This document shows, in pieces, positions 28,973-37,473 of a stretch of DNA of 64,000 nucleotides. This DNA is from Mesorhizobium sp. M2A.F.Ca.ET.046.03.2.1 (lineage in GTDB: Bacteria > Pseudomonadota > Alphaproteobacteria > Rhizobiales > Rhizobiaceae). Positions within the stretch are counted from its first letter, which is position 1. Each line of letters starts with the position of its first letter. Below the pieces are notes generated by a model that saw only the letters and a list, made by a program, of their open reading frames with translations, searched no databases and had not been told where the DNA came from. Where the stretch lies: NCBI RefSeq assembly GCF_003952425.1, contig NZ_CP034449.1, forward strand, positions 3,968,001-4,032,000, in the 5' to 3' direction. The position numbers and the translations under genes are program-made.

Positions 28973-29767
28973 ATGGCCACCAGCTCCAACAACAGCCCAG
29001 CGCTTCTCGACATCGCCGAGGTCTCGAAATCCTTCGGCCCGGTCGCGGTGCTGCGCTCGGTCAGCCTGCAGGTGGCGAAGGGCGAGGTGGTCACCGTCAT
29101 CGGCCCTTCCGGCAGCGGCAAGACCACGCTGCTGCGCTGCGTGAACTTCCTCGAGAGCTATGACTCGGGCTCGATCCGCATCGACGGCAAGGAAGTCGGA
29201 TACCGTGATTCCGGGACGCGGCAGCGCCGCAGCGAACGCGATTTGGCCGCCATGCGCGCCGAAACCGGCATGGTGTTTCAGAGCTTCAACCTCTTCCCGC
29301 ATCTGACCGCGGCCGGCAACATCATGCTCGGCCTCACCAAGGTGCGCGGCAAGAGCAATGCCGAAGCCCGCTCGATCGCCGAGCATTGGCTCGGCCGCGT
29401 CGGCCTCGCTCACAAGGCCGACAGCCTGCCGGCGGAGCTTTCAGGCGGCCAGCAGCAGCGGGTCGGGATTGCCCGCGCCGTCGCCATGGAGCCGAAGATT
29501 CTGCTGCTCGACGAGATCACCTCGGCGCTCGACCCCGAGCTCGTCGGCGAGGTGTTGGCCGTGGTGAAAAGCCTCGCCGAGGACGGCATGACCATGCTGA
29601 TGGTGACGCATGAAATGGCCTTCGCCCGCGACGCCTCCAGCCGCATCGTCTTCATGGCCGATGGCGGCGTCTCGGCCGTTGGGCCGCCGAAGGAGGTTCT
29701 CGCCGCCGAGACCACCAATGAGCGGCTGCGCACCTTCCTGGCGCGTTTCCGCGCCTCGCATTTCTGA
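28973..29767 (+). CDS. Amino-acid ABC transporter ATP-binding protein
   Basis: A 264-residue ATPase of the GlnQ/HisP type. Walker A GPSGSGKTT, Q loop VFQSFNLFPHLT, signature LSGGQQQRVGIARA, Walker B ILLLDEIT followed by SALDPELVGEV, and switch VTHEMAFA. LDEITSALD has Ile in place of the usual Pro. It completes the importer and is followed 37 bp later by the RidA gene. Confidence 0.94.
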   Translation: MATSSNNSPALLDIAEVSKSFGPVAVLRSVSLQVAKGEVVTVIGPSGSGKTTLLRCVNFLESYDSGSIRIDGKEVGYRDSGTRQRRSERDLAAMRAETGMVFQSFNLFPHLTAAGNIMLGLTKVRGKSNAEARSIAEHWLGRVGLAHKADSLPAELSGGQQQRVGIARAVAMEPKILLLDEITSALDPELVGEVLAVVKSLAEDGMTMLMVTHEMAFARDASSRIVFMADGGVSAVGPPKEVLAAETTNERLRTFLARFRASHF

Positions 29768-29804
29768 AAGCGGATGGCTTTCGCCATCCAAGGAGTACCA
29801 TTCC

Positions 29805-30266
29805 ATGTCGCCTTACGAACGGCTCGCTGAACTCGGCCTGACCCTGCCCGAGCCGCCGACACCCATCGCCAATTTCGTAACCCATGCCGAGAGCGGCCGT
29901 CTGATCTTCCTTTCGGGCCAGGGACCGCTGCGCGCTGACGGCACGCTGTGCACCGGCAAGGTCGGCGACAACGTCACCGTCGAGCAGGCCTATGAGCATG
30001 CCCGCCTCACGGGCCTCAACCTGCTTGCCGTCATGCATGCGGCGGCGGGCGACCTCAGCCGCATCGTGCGCGTGGTAAAACTGCTCGGCTTCGTCAACGC
30101 AACCCCGACCTTCAGCGACCACCCCAAAGTGGTCAACGGCTGCTCGGACCTTTTCGCCGATGTCTTCGACAAGATCGGCGGCCATGCCCGCTCGGCTATC
30201 GGCGTCGGCTCGTTGCCTGGCAACATCACCGTCGAGATCGAAGCGGTCGTCGAGATCACCGCCTGA
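29805..30266 (+). CDS. RidA (YjgF/YER057c/UK114) family protein
   Basis: A 153-residue protein starting MSPYERLAELGLTLPEPPTP behind AAGGAG. RidA proteins hydrolyse reactive 2-iminoacids or enamines released by PLP enzymes. LIFLSGQGPLRADGTLCTGK and GDNVTVEQAYEHARLTGLNL match the fold, and GGHARSAIGVGSLPGNITVE contains the Arg that binds the carboxylate, followed by EIEAVVEI. Its position right before a PLP-dependent enzyme supports clean-up of an imine made by that enzyme. Confidence 0.9.
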   Translation: MSPYERLAELGLTLPEPPTPIANFVTHAESGRLIFLSGQGPLRADGTLCTGKVGDNVTVEQAYEHARLTGLNLLAVMHAAAGDLSRIVRVVKLLGFVNATPTFSDHPKVVNGCSDLFADVFDKIGGHARSAIGVGSLPGNITVEIEAVVEITA

Positions 30267-30284
30267 TTTTAGGAGTTCGCCCTC

Positions 30285-31490
30285 ATGAAAACCTATTCCG
30301 ACGCCGGCTCCAACACCACAATCCGCGAGCGCCTGGGCCTGAGACCCATCATCAACGTCTCCGGCACGATGACGGCATTGGGTGCTTCGATTATCGTACC
30401 CGAGGCGATCAGCGCCATGGCCGAGATGGCCTCGCAATGGGTGGAGATGGACGATCTGCAGCGCGCCGCGAGCGCAGTCGTCGCCCGACTCACCGGCGGC
30501 GAGGCCGGCTTCATCACCGCTTGTTGCGCCTCAGGCATCACCATGGCGATCGCCGGCGCGATGACCGGCACCAACCTTCTGGCGATCGAGCGGCTGCCGG
30601 ACGACACCGAAGGGCTGAAGTCTGAAGTCGTCATCCAGCTCGGCCATATCGTCAATTACGGCGCGCCGATCGACCAGTCGATCCGGGTGGCCGGCGCCAA
30701 AGTCATTCCGGCGGGCACCGTCAGCGTCACCCAGGACTACCATCTGCGCGAGGCAATCAACGAGCGCACGGCGGCGGCCCTCTACGTCGTCGCCCACCAC
30801 ACCGTGCAATACGGCATGCTTTCGCTGGAGGAGTTTTGCGAGATCTGCCACGCCAAGGGCGTCCCGGTGATCGTCGACGCCGCCTCGGAATACGACCTTC
30901 GCAGCTTCCTGGCGCGCGGCGCCGACATCGTCGTCTACAGCGGCCACAAATTCCTTTCAGGGCCAACCAGCGGCATCGTCACCGGCCGCAAGGACCTGGT
31001 CCGCGCCGCCTATCTGCAGAACCGCGGCGTGGCGCGCGCCATGAAGGTCGGCAAGGAAAGCATCGCCGGCACCATGGCGGCGCTCGAGGCCTGGGAAAAG
31101 CGCGACCATGCCGGCATCCGCCGGCGCGAGGAGGCGGCGCTCAATCTGTGGAAGGACGCGCTGCAGGGCATTCCGGGTATCAATGCGCAGATCATTCCCG
31201 ACCCGACCAACAACCCTCTCGATCGCCTGCAGGTCTATGTGCGCCCGGAGAGCCGCTTCACGGCTGCCGGACTTGCCTCCGCGCTCGCCGCCGGCTCGCC
31301 GCCGATCATCGTGCGCAACCACGAGGTCGAGCGAGGCCATTTCTTCCTCGACCCTTGCAATCTGCATCCTGGCGAGGCGGAGATCGTGGCCGAGCAACTG
31401 CGCGCCGTGCTGACGGCGAAGGACCGGCCGGCTGACGCGATGAAGGTCGCTCGCAAGGATTCGACCGGATCGTTGCGCTGGCCGGACTAG
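30285..31490 (+). CDS. SelA-like PLP-dependent enzyme (aminotransferase class V fold)
   Basis: A 401-residue fold-type I PLP enzyme of the SelA/DgaE-like group. [20 protein letters not shown] is the family N-terminus; [14 protein letters not shown] carries the PLP-ring Asp (residue 198 region), and [20 protein letters not shown] the Schiff-base Lys, K222. No selenocysteine machinery is nearby, so a true SelA role is unlikely. Relatives include D-glucosaminate-6-phosphate ammonia-lyase and other beta-eliminating lyases. With RidA and an amino-acid importer in one cluster, I infer that it degrades an imported amino acid or amino sugar acid. Confidence 0.85.
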   Translation: MKTYSDAGSNTTIRERLGLRPIINVSGTMTALGASIIVPEAISAMAEMASQWVEMDDLQRAASAVVARLTGGEAGFITACCASGITMAIAGAMTGTNLLAIERLPDDTEGLKSEVVIQLGHIVNYGAPIDQSIRVAGAKVIPAGTVSVTQDYHLREAINERTAAALYVVAHHTVQYGMLSLEEFCEICHAKGVPVIVDAASEYDLRSFLARGADIVVYSGHKFLSGPTSGIVTGRKDLVRAAYLQNRGVARAMKVGKESIAGTMAALEAWEKRDHAGIRRREEAALNLWKDALQGIPGINAQIIPDPTNNPLDRLQVYVRPESRFTAAGLASALAAGSPPIIVRNHEVERGHFFLDPCNLHPGEAEIVAEQLRAVLTAKDRPADAMKVARKDSTGSLRWPD

Positions 31491-31565
31491 CTGGCTGCAT
31501 CGCGACAATCCTTGCGGCTATCGGCGAATTCCGCTAAGGCGCGCCTTTGCCGCCGGGAGCGAACC

Positions 31566-32063
31566 TTGACCGATCAGCGTGCCGACGTCGCCATCATCAT
31601 GGGCAGCCAGTCCGACTGGGCGACGATGCGCCAGGCGGCCGAAACCCTGGATGCGCTGGGCATTCCGCACAAAAGGCTGATCGTCTCCGCCCACCGCACC
31701 CCCGACCGCCTCTATGAGTTCGCCAAGGGGGCCAAGGCCGCCGGTTACAAGGTGATCATCGCCGGCGCCGGCGGCGCCGCGCATTTGCCCGGGATGACGG
31801 CGGCGATGACGCCGCTGCCCGTCTTCGGCGTCCCGGTCGAATCCAAGGCGCTGTCCGGCCAGGATTCGCTGCTCTCCATCGTGCAGATGCCGGCCGGCAT
31901 CCCGGTCGGCACGCTGGCCATCGGCAAGGCGGGGGCGGCCAATGCCGCGCTGCTTGCCGCGGCGGTGCTGGCGCTTAACGACGACAAGCTCGCCGCCCGG
32001 CTCGATGCCTGGCGCGCGGCGCAGACCGCCAAGGTCGCCGCCGAACCGACGGACGCGCCGTGA
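31566..32063 (+). CDS. purE: 5-(carboxyamino)imidazole ribonucleotide mutase
   Basis: PurE moves the carboxylate of N5-CAIR to C4 in purine synthesis. [53 protein letters not shown] and [17 protein letters not shown] cover the active site, including the conserved Ser and His. I prefer the TTG at 31566 (LTDQRADVA, behind GGGAGC), giving 165 residues, the usual length; an ATG at 31512 would add 18 odd residues. The stop overlaps the purK start by 4 bp. Confidence 0.93.
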   Translation: MTDQRADVAIIMGSQSDWATMRQAAETLDALGIPHKRLIVSAHRTPDRLYEFAKGAKAAGYKVIIAGAGGAAHLPGMTAAMTPLPVFGVPVESKALSGQDSLLSIVQMPAGIPVGTLAIGKAGAANAALLAAAVLALNDDKLAARLDAWRAAQTAKVAAEPTDAP

Positions 32064-33136
32064 GCCTGGCGCCCGGATCGACCATCGGCATCATCGGCGG
32101 CGGCCAGCTCGGCCGCATGCTGGCGATGGCTGCCGCCCGCCTTGGCTACCGCATCGTGGTCCTGGAGCCCCAGGCCGACTGCCCGGCGGCCCAGGTCGCC
32201 AACCGGCAGATCGTGGCCGCCTATGACGATCGGGCGGCGCTTGCCGACCTGGCCGCCGCCAGCGCCGTCGTCACCTACGAATTCGAGAATGTTCCGGTCG
32301 CCGCGGCGCGAACGCTGGCGGCAACGGTTCCCGTCTACCCGCCGGGCCGCGCGCTCGAAGTCGCGCAGGATCGCGTCACCGAGAAAAGCTTCCTGAATGA
32401 CATCGGCATCCCGACGGCCGAGTTCTGTCCGGTCGACAATGACGACCATTTGACCGAAGCTTTGAGGAAATTCGACGGCAGCGGCGTGCTGAAAACCCGC
32501 CGCATGGGCTATGACGGCAAGGGCCAGCGCGTCTTCCGCAACATGGAAACAGGCGGCTTTGCAGGCACCTGCGAGGCGATGGGCAATGTGCCGCTGATCC
32601 TGGAATCGCTCGTCGCTTTCGAGCGTGAGATTTCGGTGATCGCCGCGCGCGGTCTCGACGGAGCGATCGCCGCTTACGATCCGGCCGAAAACGTCCATCG
32701 CGAAGGCATATTGCGCAGCTCGACCTTGCCGGCCGCCATCGGTCCGCAAACGGCAGCGGCCGCCAAGGATGCGGCCGCAAAAATCCTTTCCGCGCTCGAC
32801 TATGTCGGCGTCATCGGCGTCGAGTTCTTCGTGCTTGCCGACGGCTCGCTGCTGGCCAACGAGCTGGCGCCGCGCGTGCACAATTCCGGCCACTGGACGG
32901 AGGCTGCCTGCGTCATCTCGCAGTTCGAGCAGCATATCCGCGCCGTCGCCGGCCTGCCGCTGGGCTCGCCCGCCCGGCATTCCGATTGCGTGCTGGAAAA
33001 CCTGATCGGCGACGACATGCTGAAGGTACCGGCGCTGCTCGCCGAACCCGACCTGATGCTGCATCTCTACGGCAAGGCCGAGTCGCGCGCCGGCCGCAAG
33101 ATGGGCCATTTCACGCGCCTCGTCAGGCCGAAATAA
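32060..33136 (+). CDS. purK: 5-(carboxyamino)imidazole ribonucleotide synthase
   Basis: PurK is the ATP-grasp ligase that makes N5-CAIR from AIR, bicarbonate and ATP, feeding PurE. The 358-residue protein starts at GTG with [55 protein letters not shown] and the metal-binding [17 protein letters not shown] follow. The GTGA overlap with purE indicates coupled translation. Single copy of each, in the order usual for alphaproteobacteria. Confidence 0.95.
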   Translation: MSLAPGSTIGIIGGGQLGRMLAMAAARLGYRIVVLEPQADCPAAQVANRQIVAAYDDRAALADLAAASAVVTYEFENVPVAAARTLAATVPVYPPGRALEVAQDRVTEKSFLNDIGIPTAEFCPVDNDDHLTEALRKFDGSGVLKTRRMGYDGKGQRVFRNMETGGFAGTCEAMGNVPLILESLVAFEREISVIAARGLDGAIAAYDPAENVHREGILRSSTLPAAIGPQTAAAAKDAAAKILSALDYVGVIGVEFFVLADGSLLANELAPRVHNSGHWTEAACVISQFEQHIRAVAGLPLGSPARHSDCVLENLIGDDMLKVPALLAEPDLMLHLYGKAESRAGRKMGHFTRLVRPK

Positions 33137-33140
33137 CCCG

Positions 33141-33563
33141 CTATTGCATATCCTCGTCGCCGCCCGCGTCGGAGCCGGCGCAACTCGGATCGCTCAGCTT
33201 GCAGTTGGCGGAGGAGGTGAGCTGCTTTAAGCGCTCGTTGGTGAGCTTGGTCAGGCACTGCGACACCTCCATCGGATGGATGGAGCCGCCCTCGCTGTCG
33301 GCGGTCGAATAAGCGCATTCGGCGTCACGAAAGGCGATCCAGGCGCGCTGCGCCGTCTGCAGCAGCCTATTCGAGGCCTGATCGTTGCTGCTGACGATGT
33401 TCTTATAGGCGGCATTGAGCCTGGCATCGGCAGCCTGGTAGTCGGCATCGGCGCAGATGTTCAGCATCGACTGGCTGTCGTCGCTGCGGTCGCAGTCCTC
33501 GGCAAACGCTGCCGGGGCGGTCGCCAGGAGAACAAGACAGGCGGGCAGAAAAAGACCGCGCAT
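33141..33563 (-). CDS. LprI-like secreted protein (DUF1311)
   Basis: A 140-residue exported protein: signal peptide [20 protein letters not shown], then a mature part with the DUF1311 pattern: [51 protein letters not shown], and a final C-S cluster. In mycobacteria the LprI family inhibits lysozyme; in proteobacteria most members are uncharacterised. The mature protein has six Cys and an acidic tail ending GGDEDMQ. The ATG at 33563 is used; the longer frame has no signal peptide. It is convergent with purK. Confidence 0.8.
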   Translation of the reverse strand: MRGLFLPACLVLLATAPAAFAEDCDRSDDSQSMLNICADADYQAADARLNAAYKNIVSSNDQASNRLLQTAQRAWIAFRDAECAYSTADSEGGSIHPMEVSQCLTKLTNERLKQLTSSANCKLSDPSCAGSDAGGDEDMQ

Positions 33564-33693
33564 GGGAATCTCCAGTCGCTTGGGTGTGGACACCATTCCA
33601 GTCGACCTCGAGTCGCGCAATGCCGTGGCCGGTAGGGATGGCGAATATTTGACGGATCGCGCCAATTGCCCTTGTTCGGACACCGTCACGTGG

Positions 33694-33722
33694 TTGACAC
33701 GGACGAGACTCCTCGTTTATGA
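33694..33722 (+). promoter_or_regulatory. Candidate promoter of the L36 gene
   Basis: TTGACA at 33694-33699 is an exact -35 hexamer; TATGAG starts 18 nt later at 33718. The start point would be near 33730. The resulting 5' leader begins with the hairpin at 33737-33766. Confidence 0.5.
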
Positions 33723-33736
33723 GCCTCGCCAAGTTC

Positions 33737-33766
33737 AAAGGCGCGCTTTTTTCGGGCGCGCCTTTA
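33737..33766 (+). other. Stable hairpin in the L36 mRNA leader
   Basis: AAAGGCGCGC and GCGCGCCTTT form a perfect 10-bp stem around a T-rich loop. It lies about 40 bp before the L36 start. It is followed by AAAATTC and not by a U run, so it is not a good terminator and could instead protect or regulate the L36 transcript. Confidence 0.5.
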
Positions 33767-33807
33767 AAATTCGGCCCGGGACGGGCCCTGACCGAACAGG
33801 CAAGACC

Positions 33808-33933
33808 ATGAAGATCAAGAATTCGCTCAAGGCGCTCAAGGCGCGTCACCGCGACAACCGGCTGGTTCGCCGCAAGGGACGCATCTACATCATCAACAAG
33901 ACCGCTCCGCGCTACAAGGCGCGCCAGGGCTGA
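33808..33933 (+). CDS. rpmJ: 50S ribosomal protein L36 (short, cysteine-free type)
   Basis: A 41-residue very basic protein: [20 protein letters not shown] followed by [20 protein letters not shown]. It lacks the C-C-C-H zinc site of the main L36 type, matching the YkgO-like variant. In alphaproteobacteria this is usually the only L36, so it is a housekeeping gene and not a zinc-stress spare. Own promoter and a leader hairpin are visible upstream. Confidence 0.93.
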   Translation: MKIKNSLKALKARHRDNRLVRRKGRIYIINKTAPRYKARQG

Positions 33934-33952
33934 CGCTTGCGCGCGGCTTAGT

Positions 33953-33997
33953 GCATGTCGCCCAAACGCGCCAAGCGGTTTTGGGGCAGCGACATGC
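33953..33997. repeat. Palindromic hairpin repeat (GCATGTCG arms, GCGGTTTT core)
   Basis: Arms GCATGTCG and CGACATGC pair perfectly around CCCAAACGCGCCAAGCGG and TTTTGGGG; CCCAAA pairs with TTTGGG. It lies 20 bp after the L36 stop and may help end or stabilise its transcript. Same general design as the copies at 34803, 37064 and 40201. Confidence 0.75.
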
Positions 33998-34101
33998 GCA
34001 AAAAGCCTACGCCGCGCCCGTTTGTTGTTGATTGCCGGTTCGCCGGCTATCTCACGCTAAAATCATTTGGACGATCCGCCGTCCGGGATTAGATTCCGGC
34101 G

Positions 34102-34722
34102 ATGCGGATTCGTTTTGCATTTTTCGCCGCCTATTTGCTTTCCGGCGCAGCTTTGCCTGCAGGAGCAGAAACGGTTCCGGGCGCGCTGCCTCCAGATGCC
34201 GCGACGCCCGCCGCGACACCGCCGCCGGCCGCTCCAACCAGGCAGGGCCGCCTCGACCAGCTCTTCACGGAGTTGAAGCGCGAGCGCAATGAAAAGGCGG
34301 CCGAGCGCATCGCCGGCCGCATCTGGAACGAATGGAACCAGTCCGGCAGCGCCTCGATCGACCTGATGATGCAATGGGCGCAAAAGGCGACGGAAGACCA
34401 GAAATTCGACGTCGCGCTCGATTTCCTCGACCAGGTCGTGACCTTGCAGCCCGACTATGCCGAAGGCTGGAACCGGCGCGCCACCGTGCATTTCCTGATG
34501 AAGAATTACGGGAAGTCGATGGCCGACATCGACCGCACCCTGCAACTCGAGCCGCGCCATTTCGGCGCGCTTTCGGGCCTCGCCCAGATCATGTCCGAGA
34601 CCGGCCACAAACAGTCGGCGCTGGAGGCCTGGCAAAAGGTGCTGGCGATCTATCCGATGATGCGCAGCGCCCAGGACCAGGTTTCAACGCTTTCGGAAGA
34701 GCTCGCCGGCGAGGGCATCTGA
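34102..34722 (+). CDS. Secreted tetratricopeptide (TPR) repeat protein
   Basis: A 206-residue protein with a signal peptide (MRIRFAFFAAYLLSGAALPA) and a Pro/Ala-rich linker (residues 25-48). From about residue 55 it is helical with two or three TPR units: DVALDFLDQVVTLQPDYAEG, WNRRATVHFLMKNYGKSMAD, and LEAWQKVLAIYPMMRSAQDQ. TPR arrays bind partner peptides; here the place of action is the periplasm. Partner unknown. It stands alone; the composite hairpin repeat follows its stop. Confidence 0.82.
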   Translation: MRIRFAFFAAYLLSGAALPAGAETVPGALPPDAATPAATPPPAAPTRQGRLDQLFTELKRERNEKAAERIAGRIWNEWNQSGSASIDLMMQWAQKATEDQKFDVALDFLDQVVTLQPDYAEGWNRRATVHFLMKNYGKSMADIDRTLQLEPRHFGALSGLAQIMSETGHKQSALEAWQKVLAIYPMMRSAQDQVSTLSEELAGEGI

Positions 34723-34748
34723 CGCGCTTACGTGCGTCCCCTTCAGCT

Positions 34749-34845
34749 TAAAGCGCGTCGTGATCCTTCGGATTCGCTCCATGCGCTTTAGGTCTTTGAT
34801 ACGCATGTCTTATCCCGAAACCGGTTCCACTTTCGAGAGACATGC
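34749..34845. repeat. Composite double-hairpin repeat, copy 1
   Basis: Two hairpins in tandem. The first (34749-34790) has arms TAAAGCGC and GCGCTTTA; the second (34803-34845) has arms GCATGTCT and AGACATGC with a CCCGAAACCGGTTCC core. The same pair, in the opposite order and orientation, occurs at 37064-37164. It fills the convergent gap between the TPR gene and the HxlR gene. Confidence 0.78.
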
Positions 34846-34886
34846 TTTAAATCGCGGCGCGCTGCACCCGATCCGCGCAACGGGCT

Positions 34887-35420
34887 TCAAGCCTCTGTCT
34901 TGATGTGGCGAAGTTCCTCGGCCTTGCGCTCGACGACGGCCTCATAAGCGGCCCGCAACTGCTGGCGCACGCTCGGCGCGCCGGGCGGCGTCCTCGAAGG
35001 CGCGCCTAGATGCTCATGGCGCAACTCGTCCATGAATTGCTCCCATAGCGGCGGACCGCCCTTTTCGAGCAGCTCGGCGCGGATCGACAATTCTTCGCTG
35101 ACCGGCAGCCAGACGCGTCCCCAGGCGCCGAGCTGCGCCATGATCGGCACCAGCGTGATCGCCATCTCGGTCAGGCTGTAGATCGCCTTCTGCTTGTGGC
35201 TGGGGTCGTCGGCCTTGGTCAGCAGGCCGAGCGCCATCAGCCGCTTCAGCCGGTCGGCCAGGATGTTGGAGGCGATGCCCTCCAGCGAGCCATTGAGCAG
35301 CTCGCGAAAATGGCGCCGGCCGCCAAAGATCACGTCGCGCAGGATGATCAGGCTCCAACGGTCGCCGAACACTTCGAGCGACAGATTGATCGGGCAACCG
35401 GACCGGCGGTCGATGTTCAT
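34887..35420 (-). CDS. HxlR family transcriptional regulator
   Basis: A 177-residue regulator. MNIDRRSGCPINLSLEVFGD and RWSLIILRDVIFGGRRHFRE match the HxlR winged helix, including the conserved Cys near residue 9 that senses reactive carbonyls in some members. NILADRLKRLMALGLLTK is the recognition helix region. The 60-residue C-terminal extension is longer than in the smallest HxlR proteins. The ATG at 35420 is preceded by GGAG. It is divergent from the alpha/beta hydrolase at 35509. Confidence 0.9.
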   Translation of the reverse strand: MNIDRRSGCPINLSLEVFGDRWSLIILRDVIFGGRRHFRELLNGSLEGIASNILADRLKRLMALGLLTKADDPSHKQKAIYSLTEMAITLVPIMAQLGAWGRVWLPVSEELSIRAELLEKGGPPLWEQFMDELRHEHLGAPSRTPPGAPSVRQQLRAAYEAVVERKAEELRHIKTEA

Positions 35421-35508
35421 GGCAGTCTCCAGAAAAACCAGTTGCATTATGATATCGGTTTCACTATCGTGCAACTGATTGCAAAATGCAATCGGATTGG
35501 AGGAGCAG

Positions 35509-36366
35509 ATGACCTACGCGGCGCAGCGCCCCGACATCGTTTCGGAAAGCTTCGGCAGTCCGAAAGATCCGCCGATCCTTCTGATCATGGGCGCCATGGC
35601 CTCGATGCTGTGGTGGCCGGAAGCCTTCTGCCGGCAACTCGCCAGGCGCGGCCGCTTTGTCATCCGCTACGACAACCGCGACACTGGACTGTCGACGAAA
35701 TACCCGCCGGGCACGCCGCCCTACAATTTCGGGGATATGGTGGACGATGCGATCCAGGTGCTCGATGACCACGGCGTCGGCAAGGGGCATGTTGTCGGCC
35801 TGTCGATGGGCGGCATGCTCGCGCAGAACGTGGCGCTGAAATATCCTGAACGCGTCAGCGCGCTCACCGTGATCTCATCTTCGCCGCTCGGCGTCGATAC
35901 GTCCGGCCTGCCCGGACCGACCGAAGCCTACAAGGAGCATTCGGCGCAAGGCGGCGACGTCGACTGGTCGAACAGGAAGCAGGTGCTCGACTTCATGGTC
36001 AAGGACGCCCGCGCGATCGCCAGCACGCGCCATCCATTCGACGAGGAACGCACGCACGCGATGATCGAGGCGGACTATGATCGCTCCGGCGGCCTCGCCA
36101 GCGCGACCAACCATTTCCTGCTCAAGGGCGGCGGCCCGAAACGGACGGTGCGAGACCTGATGGCACCGCTGCTCGTCATCCACGGCACCGCCGATCCGCT
36201 CTTTCCGATCGAACATGGCGAGGCGTTGGCAAAGGTGGTTCCCGGCGCAAGGCTGGTCAAGATCGAAGGCGGCGGCCATGAGCTGCACCGCAACGACTGG
36301 CGGCAGATCATCGACGCTATCGCGCCGAACGGCCGGAACTTGACGCGGCCGGCATGCGACAGGTGA
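35509..36366 (+). CDS. Alpha/beta hydrolase
   Basis: A 285-residue hydrolase starting MTYAAQRPDIVSESFGSPKD after GGAGGAG. Motifs: PPILLIMGAMASMLWWPEAF, IRYDNRDTGLSTKYPPG, VVGLSMGGMLAQNVALKYPE with the nucleophile Ser in GLSMGG, IHGTADPLFPIEHGE with the Asp, and IEGGGHELHRNDW with the His. DNRDTGLS and the GLSMGG elbow place it with the 3-oxoadipate enol-lactonase-like esterases. Probably regulated by the divergent HxlR gene, with a GST gene 39 bp downstream. Confidence 0.88.
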   Translation: MTYAAQRPDIVSESFGSPKDPPILLIMGAMASMLWWPEAFCRQLARRGRFVIRYDNRDTGLSTKYPPGTPPYNFGDMVDDAIQVLDDHGVGKGHVVGLSMGGMLAQNVALKYPERVSALTVISSSPLGVDTSGLPGPTEAYKEHSAQGGDVDWSNRKQVLDFMVKDARAIASTRHPFDEERTHAMIEADYDRSGGLASATNHFLLKGGGPKRTVRDLMAPLLVIHGTADPLFPIEHGEALAKVVPGARLVKIEGGGHELHRNDWRQIIDAIAPNGRNLTRPACDR

Positions 36367-36405
36367 ATTCTTCAACCGTGATTGAAGGCGACAAAGAGGC
36401 CAAGC

Positions 36406-37062
36406 ATGTCCCTGACTTTCCATTTCCACCCGCTGGCTTCGTTTTGCTGGAAGCCACTGATCGCGTTCTACGAGAACGACACGCCATTCAATCCGGTCAT
36501 CGTCAATCTCGGCGACCAGGCCTCGCGCGCGGCGTTCCTGAAAGTGTCGCCGACTGGCAAGATGCCGGCGCTGCGCGACGATGCGCGCGAGCGAACGCTG
36601 CTGGAATCGACCATCATCATTGAATATCTGGCTGCGCATTATCCCGGGCCTGTCACGCTGGTGCCCACCGACATCGACTTTGCCCTTCAGGTCCGTCAGG
36701 CCGACCGCTTCTATGATTTCTACGTGCAGGCGCCGATGCAGAAGATCGTCGGCGACCGGCTGCGGCCAAAGAAGCAGACCGATCCATTCGGCGTCGAGGA
36801 AAGCCGCGCGCAGTTGCGCAACGCCTATGACATCGTCGAAAAGGAGATGCAGGAAAAAATCTGGGCGGTCGGCGACACCTTCACCATGGCCGACTGCTCG
36901 GCCTCACCCGCCTTGTTCTATGCCAACAAGGTTGAACCGTTCGGCGACAGGTTTCCGACGCTGAAACGCTATCACGATCGTCTGCTGGCGCGCCCATCCT
37001 TTGCCCGCGTGGTCGAGGAAGCGCAGCCCTATTTCAAGTTCTTCCCCTACAACAACGGCTAA
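36406..37062 (+). CDS. Glutathione S-transferase family protein
   Basis: A 218-residue GST. The N-terminal thioredoxin-like domain begins MSLTFHFHPLASFCWKPLIA; the SFC sequence takes the place where Ser or Cys contacts glutathione. PTGKMPALRDD gives the cis-Pro and ESTIIIEYLAAHYPG the Glu-Ser that hold the gamma-glutamyl group. The C-terminal helical domain follows (MADCSASPALFYANKVEPFG). Its TAA overlaps the first bases of the composite repeat. Likely cotranscribed with the alpha/beta hydrolase, suggesting detoxification of an electrophile. Confidence 0.9.
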   Translation: MSLTFHFHPLASFCWKPLIAFYENDTPFNPVIVNLGDQASRAAFLKVSPTGKMPALRDDARERTLLESTIIIEYLAAHYPGPVTLVPTDIDFALQVRQADRFYDFYVQAPMQKIVGDRLRPKKQTDPFGVEESRAQLRNAYDIVEKEMQEKIWAVGDTFTMADCSASPALFYANKVEPFGDRFPTLKRYHDRLLARPSFARVVEEAQPYFKFFPYNNG

Positions 37063-37063
37063 A

Positions 37064-37164
37064 GCATGTCTCCCGAAAGTGGGAACCGGTATCGAGGACA
37101 AAGACATGCGTGAAATCAAAAACCTAAGCGTGGAGCGAATCTGAAAGATCGCGACGCGGTTTAG
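37064..37164. repeat. Composite double-hairpin repeat, copy 2 (inverted)
   Basis: GCATGTCT/AGACATGC hairpin (37064-37109) with a GGGAACCGGT core, then TGAAATCAAAAACCTAA, then a GCGTGGAGCG...CGCGACGC hairpin (37128-37157). This is copy 1 (34749-34845) in the opposite orientation. It lies in the convergent gap between the GST and ArsR genes. Confidence 0.78.
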
Positions 37165-37165
37165 A

Positions 37166-37441
37166 TCATTCCCCCGGCGCCGTTTCCCAGAACTGGTCGA
37201 GCCAGATGTTCAGCCTAAGGAAGCCGGCGCTGCTGACAGTATAGACGCGCCTGGTGCCTTCGGCCTTGGCATTGACAAGGCCGGCATCGAGCAGAACCTT
37301 CAGATGCTGGGAAACAGCCGGGCGCGAGACGGGCAATCCGGCCGCCAGTTCGTTCACCGTCTTCGGGCCGCGCCGGAGTTCTTCCAAGAGATAGCGCCGA
37401 TTGGGGTCGGCTATCGCCACAAAGGCGTCAGAAAACATCAT
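37166..37441 (-). CDS. ArsR family transcriptional regulator
   Basis: A 91-residue winged-helix regulator: MMFSDAFVAIADPNRRYLLE, LRRGPKTVNELAAGLPVS, RPAVSQHLKVLLDAGLVNAK (recognition helix) and EGTRRVYTVSSAGF. No metal-binding Cys is present, so it is not a metal sensor of the ArsR/SmtB kind. It is of the short SdpR/YczG-like group. The MFS gene lies 32 bp upstream in the same direction, so the two may be cotranscribed. ATG at 37441 or the preceding codon is preferred to an upstream TTG. Confidence 0.88.
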   Translation of the reverse strand: MMFSDAFVAIADPNRRYLLEELRRGPKTVNELAAGLPVSRPAVSQHLKVLLDAGLVNAKAEGTRRVYTVSSAGFLRLNIWLDQFWETAPGE

Positions 37442-37473
37442 GCCGTTATTTGTGGGGCAAAGTTTTCGGAATC

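Noticed and set aside
30285..31490. Selenocysteine synthase (selA)
   Set aside because: The fold matches, but there is no selB, selD or tRNA-Sec nearby and the context is an amino-acid importer with RidA.
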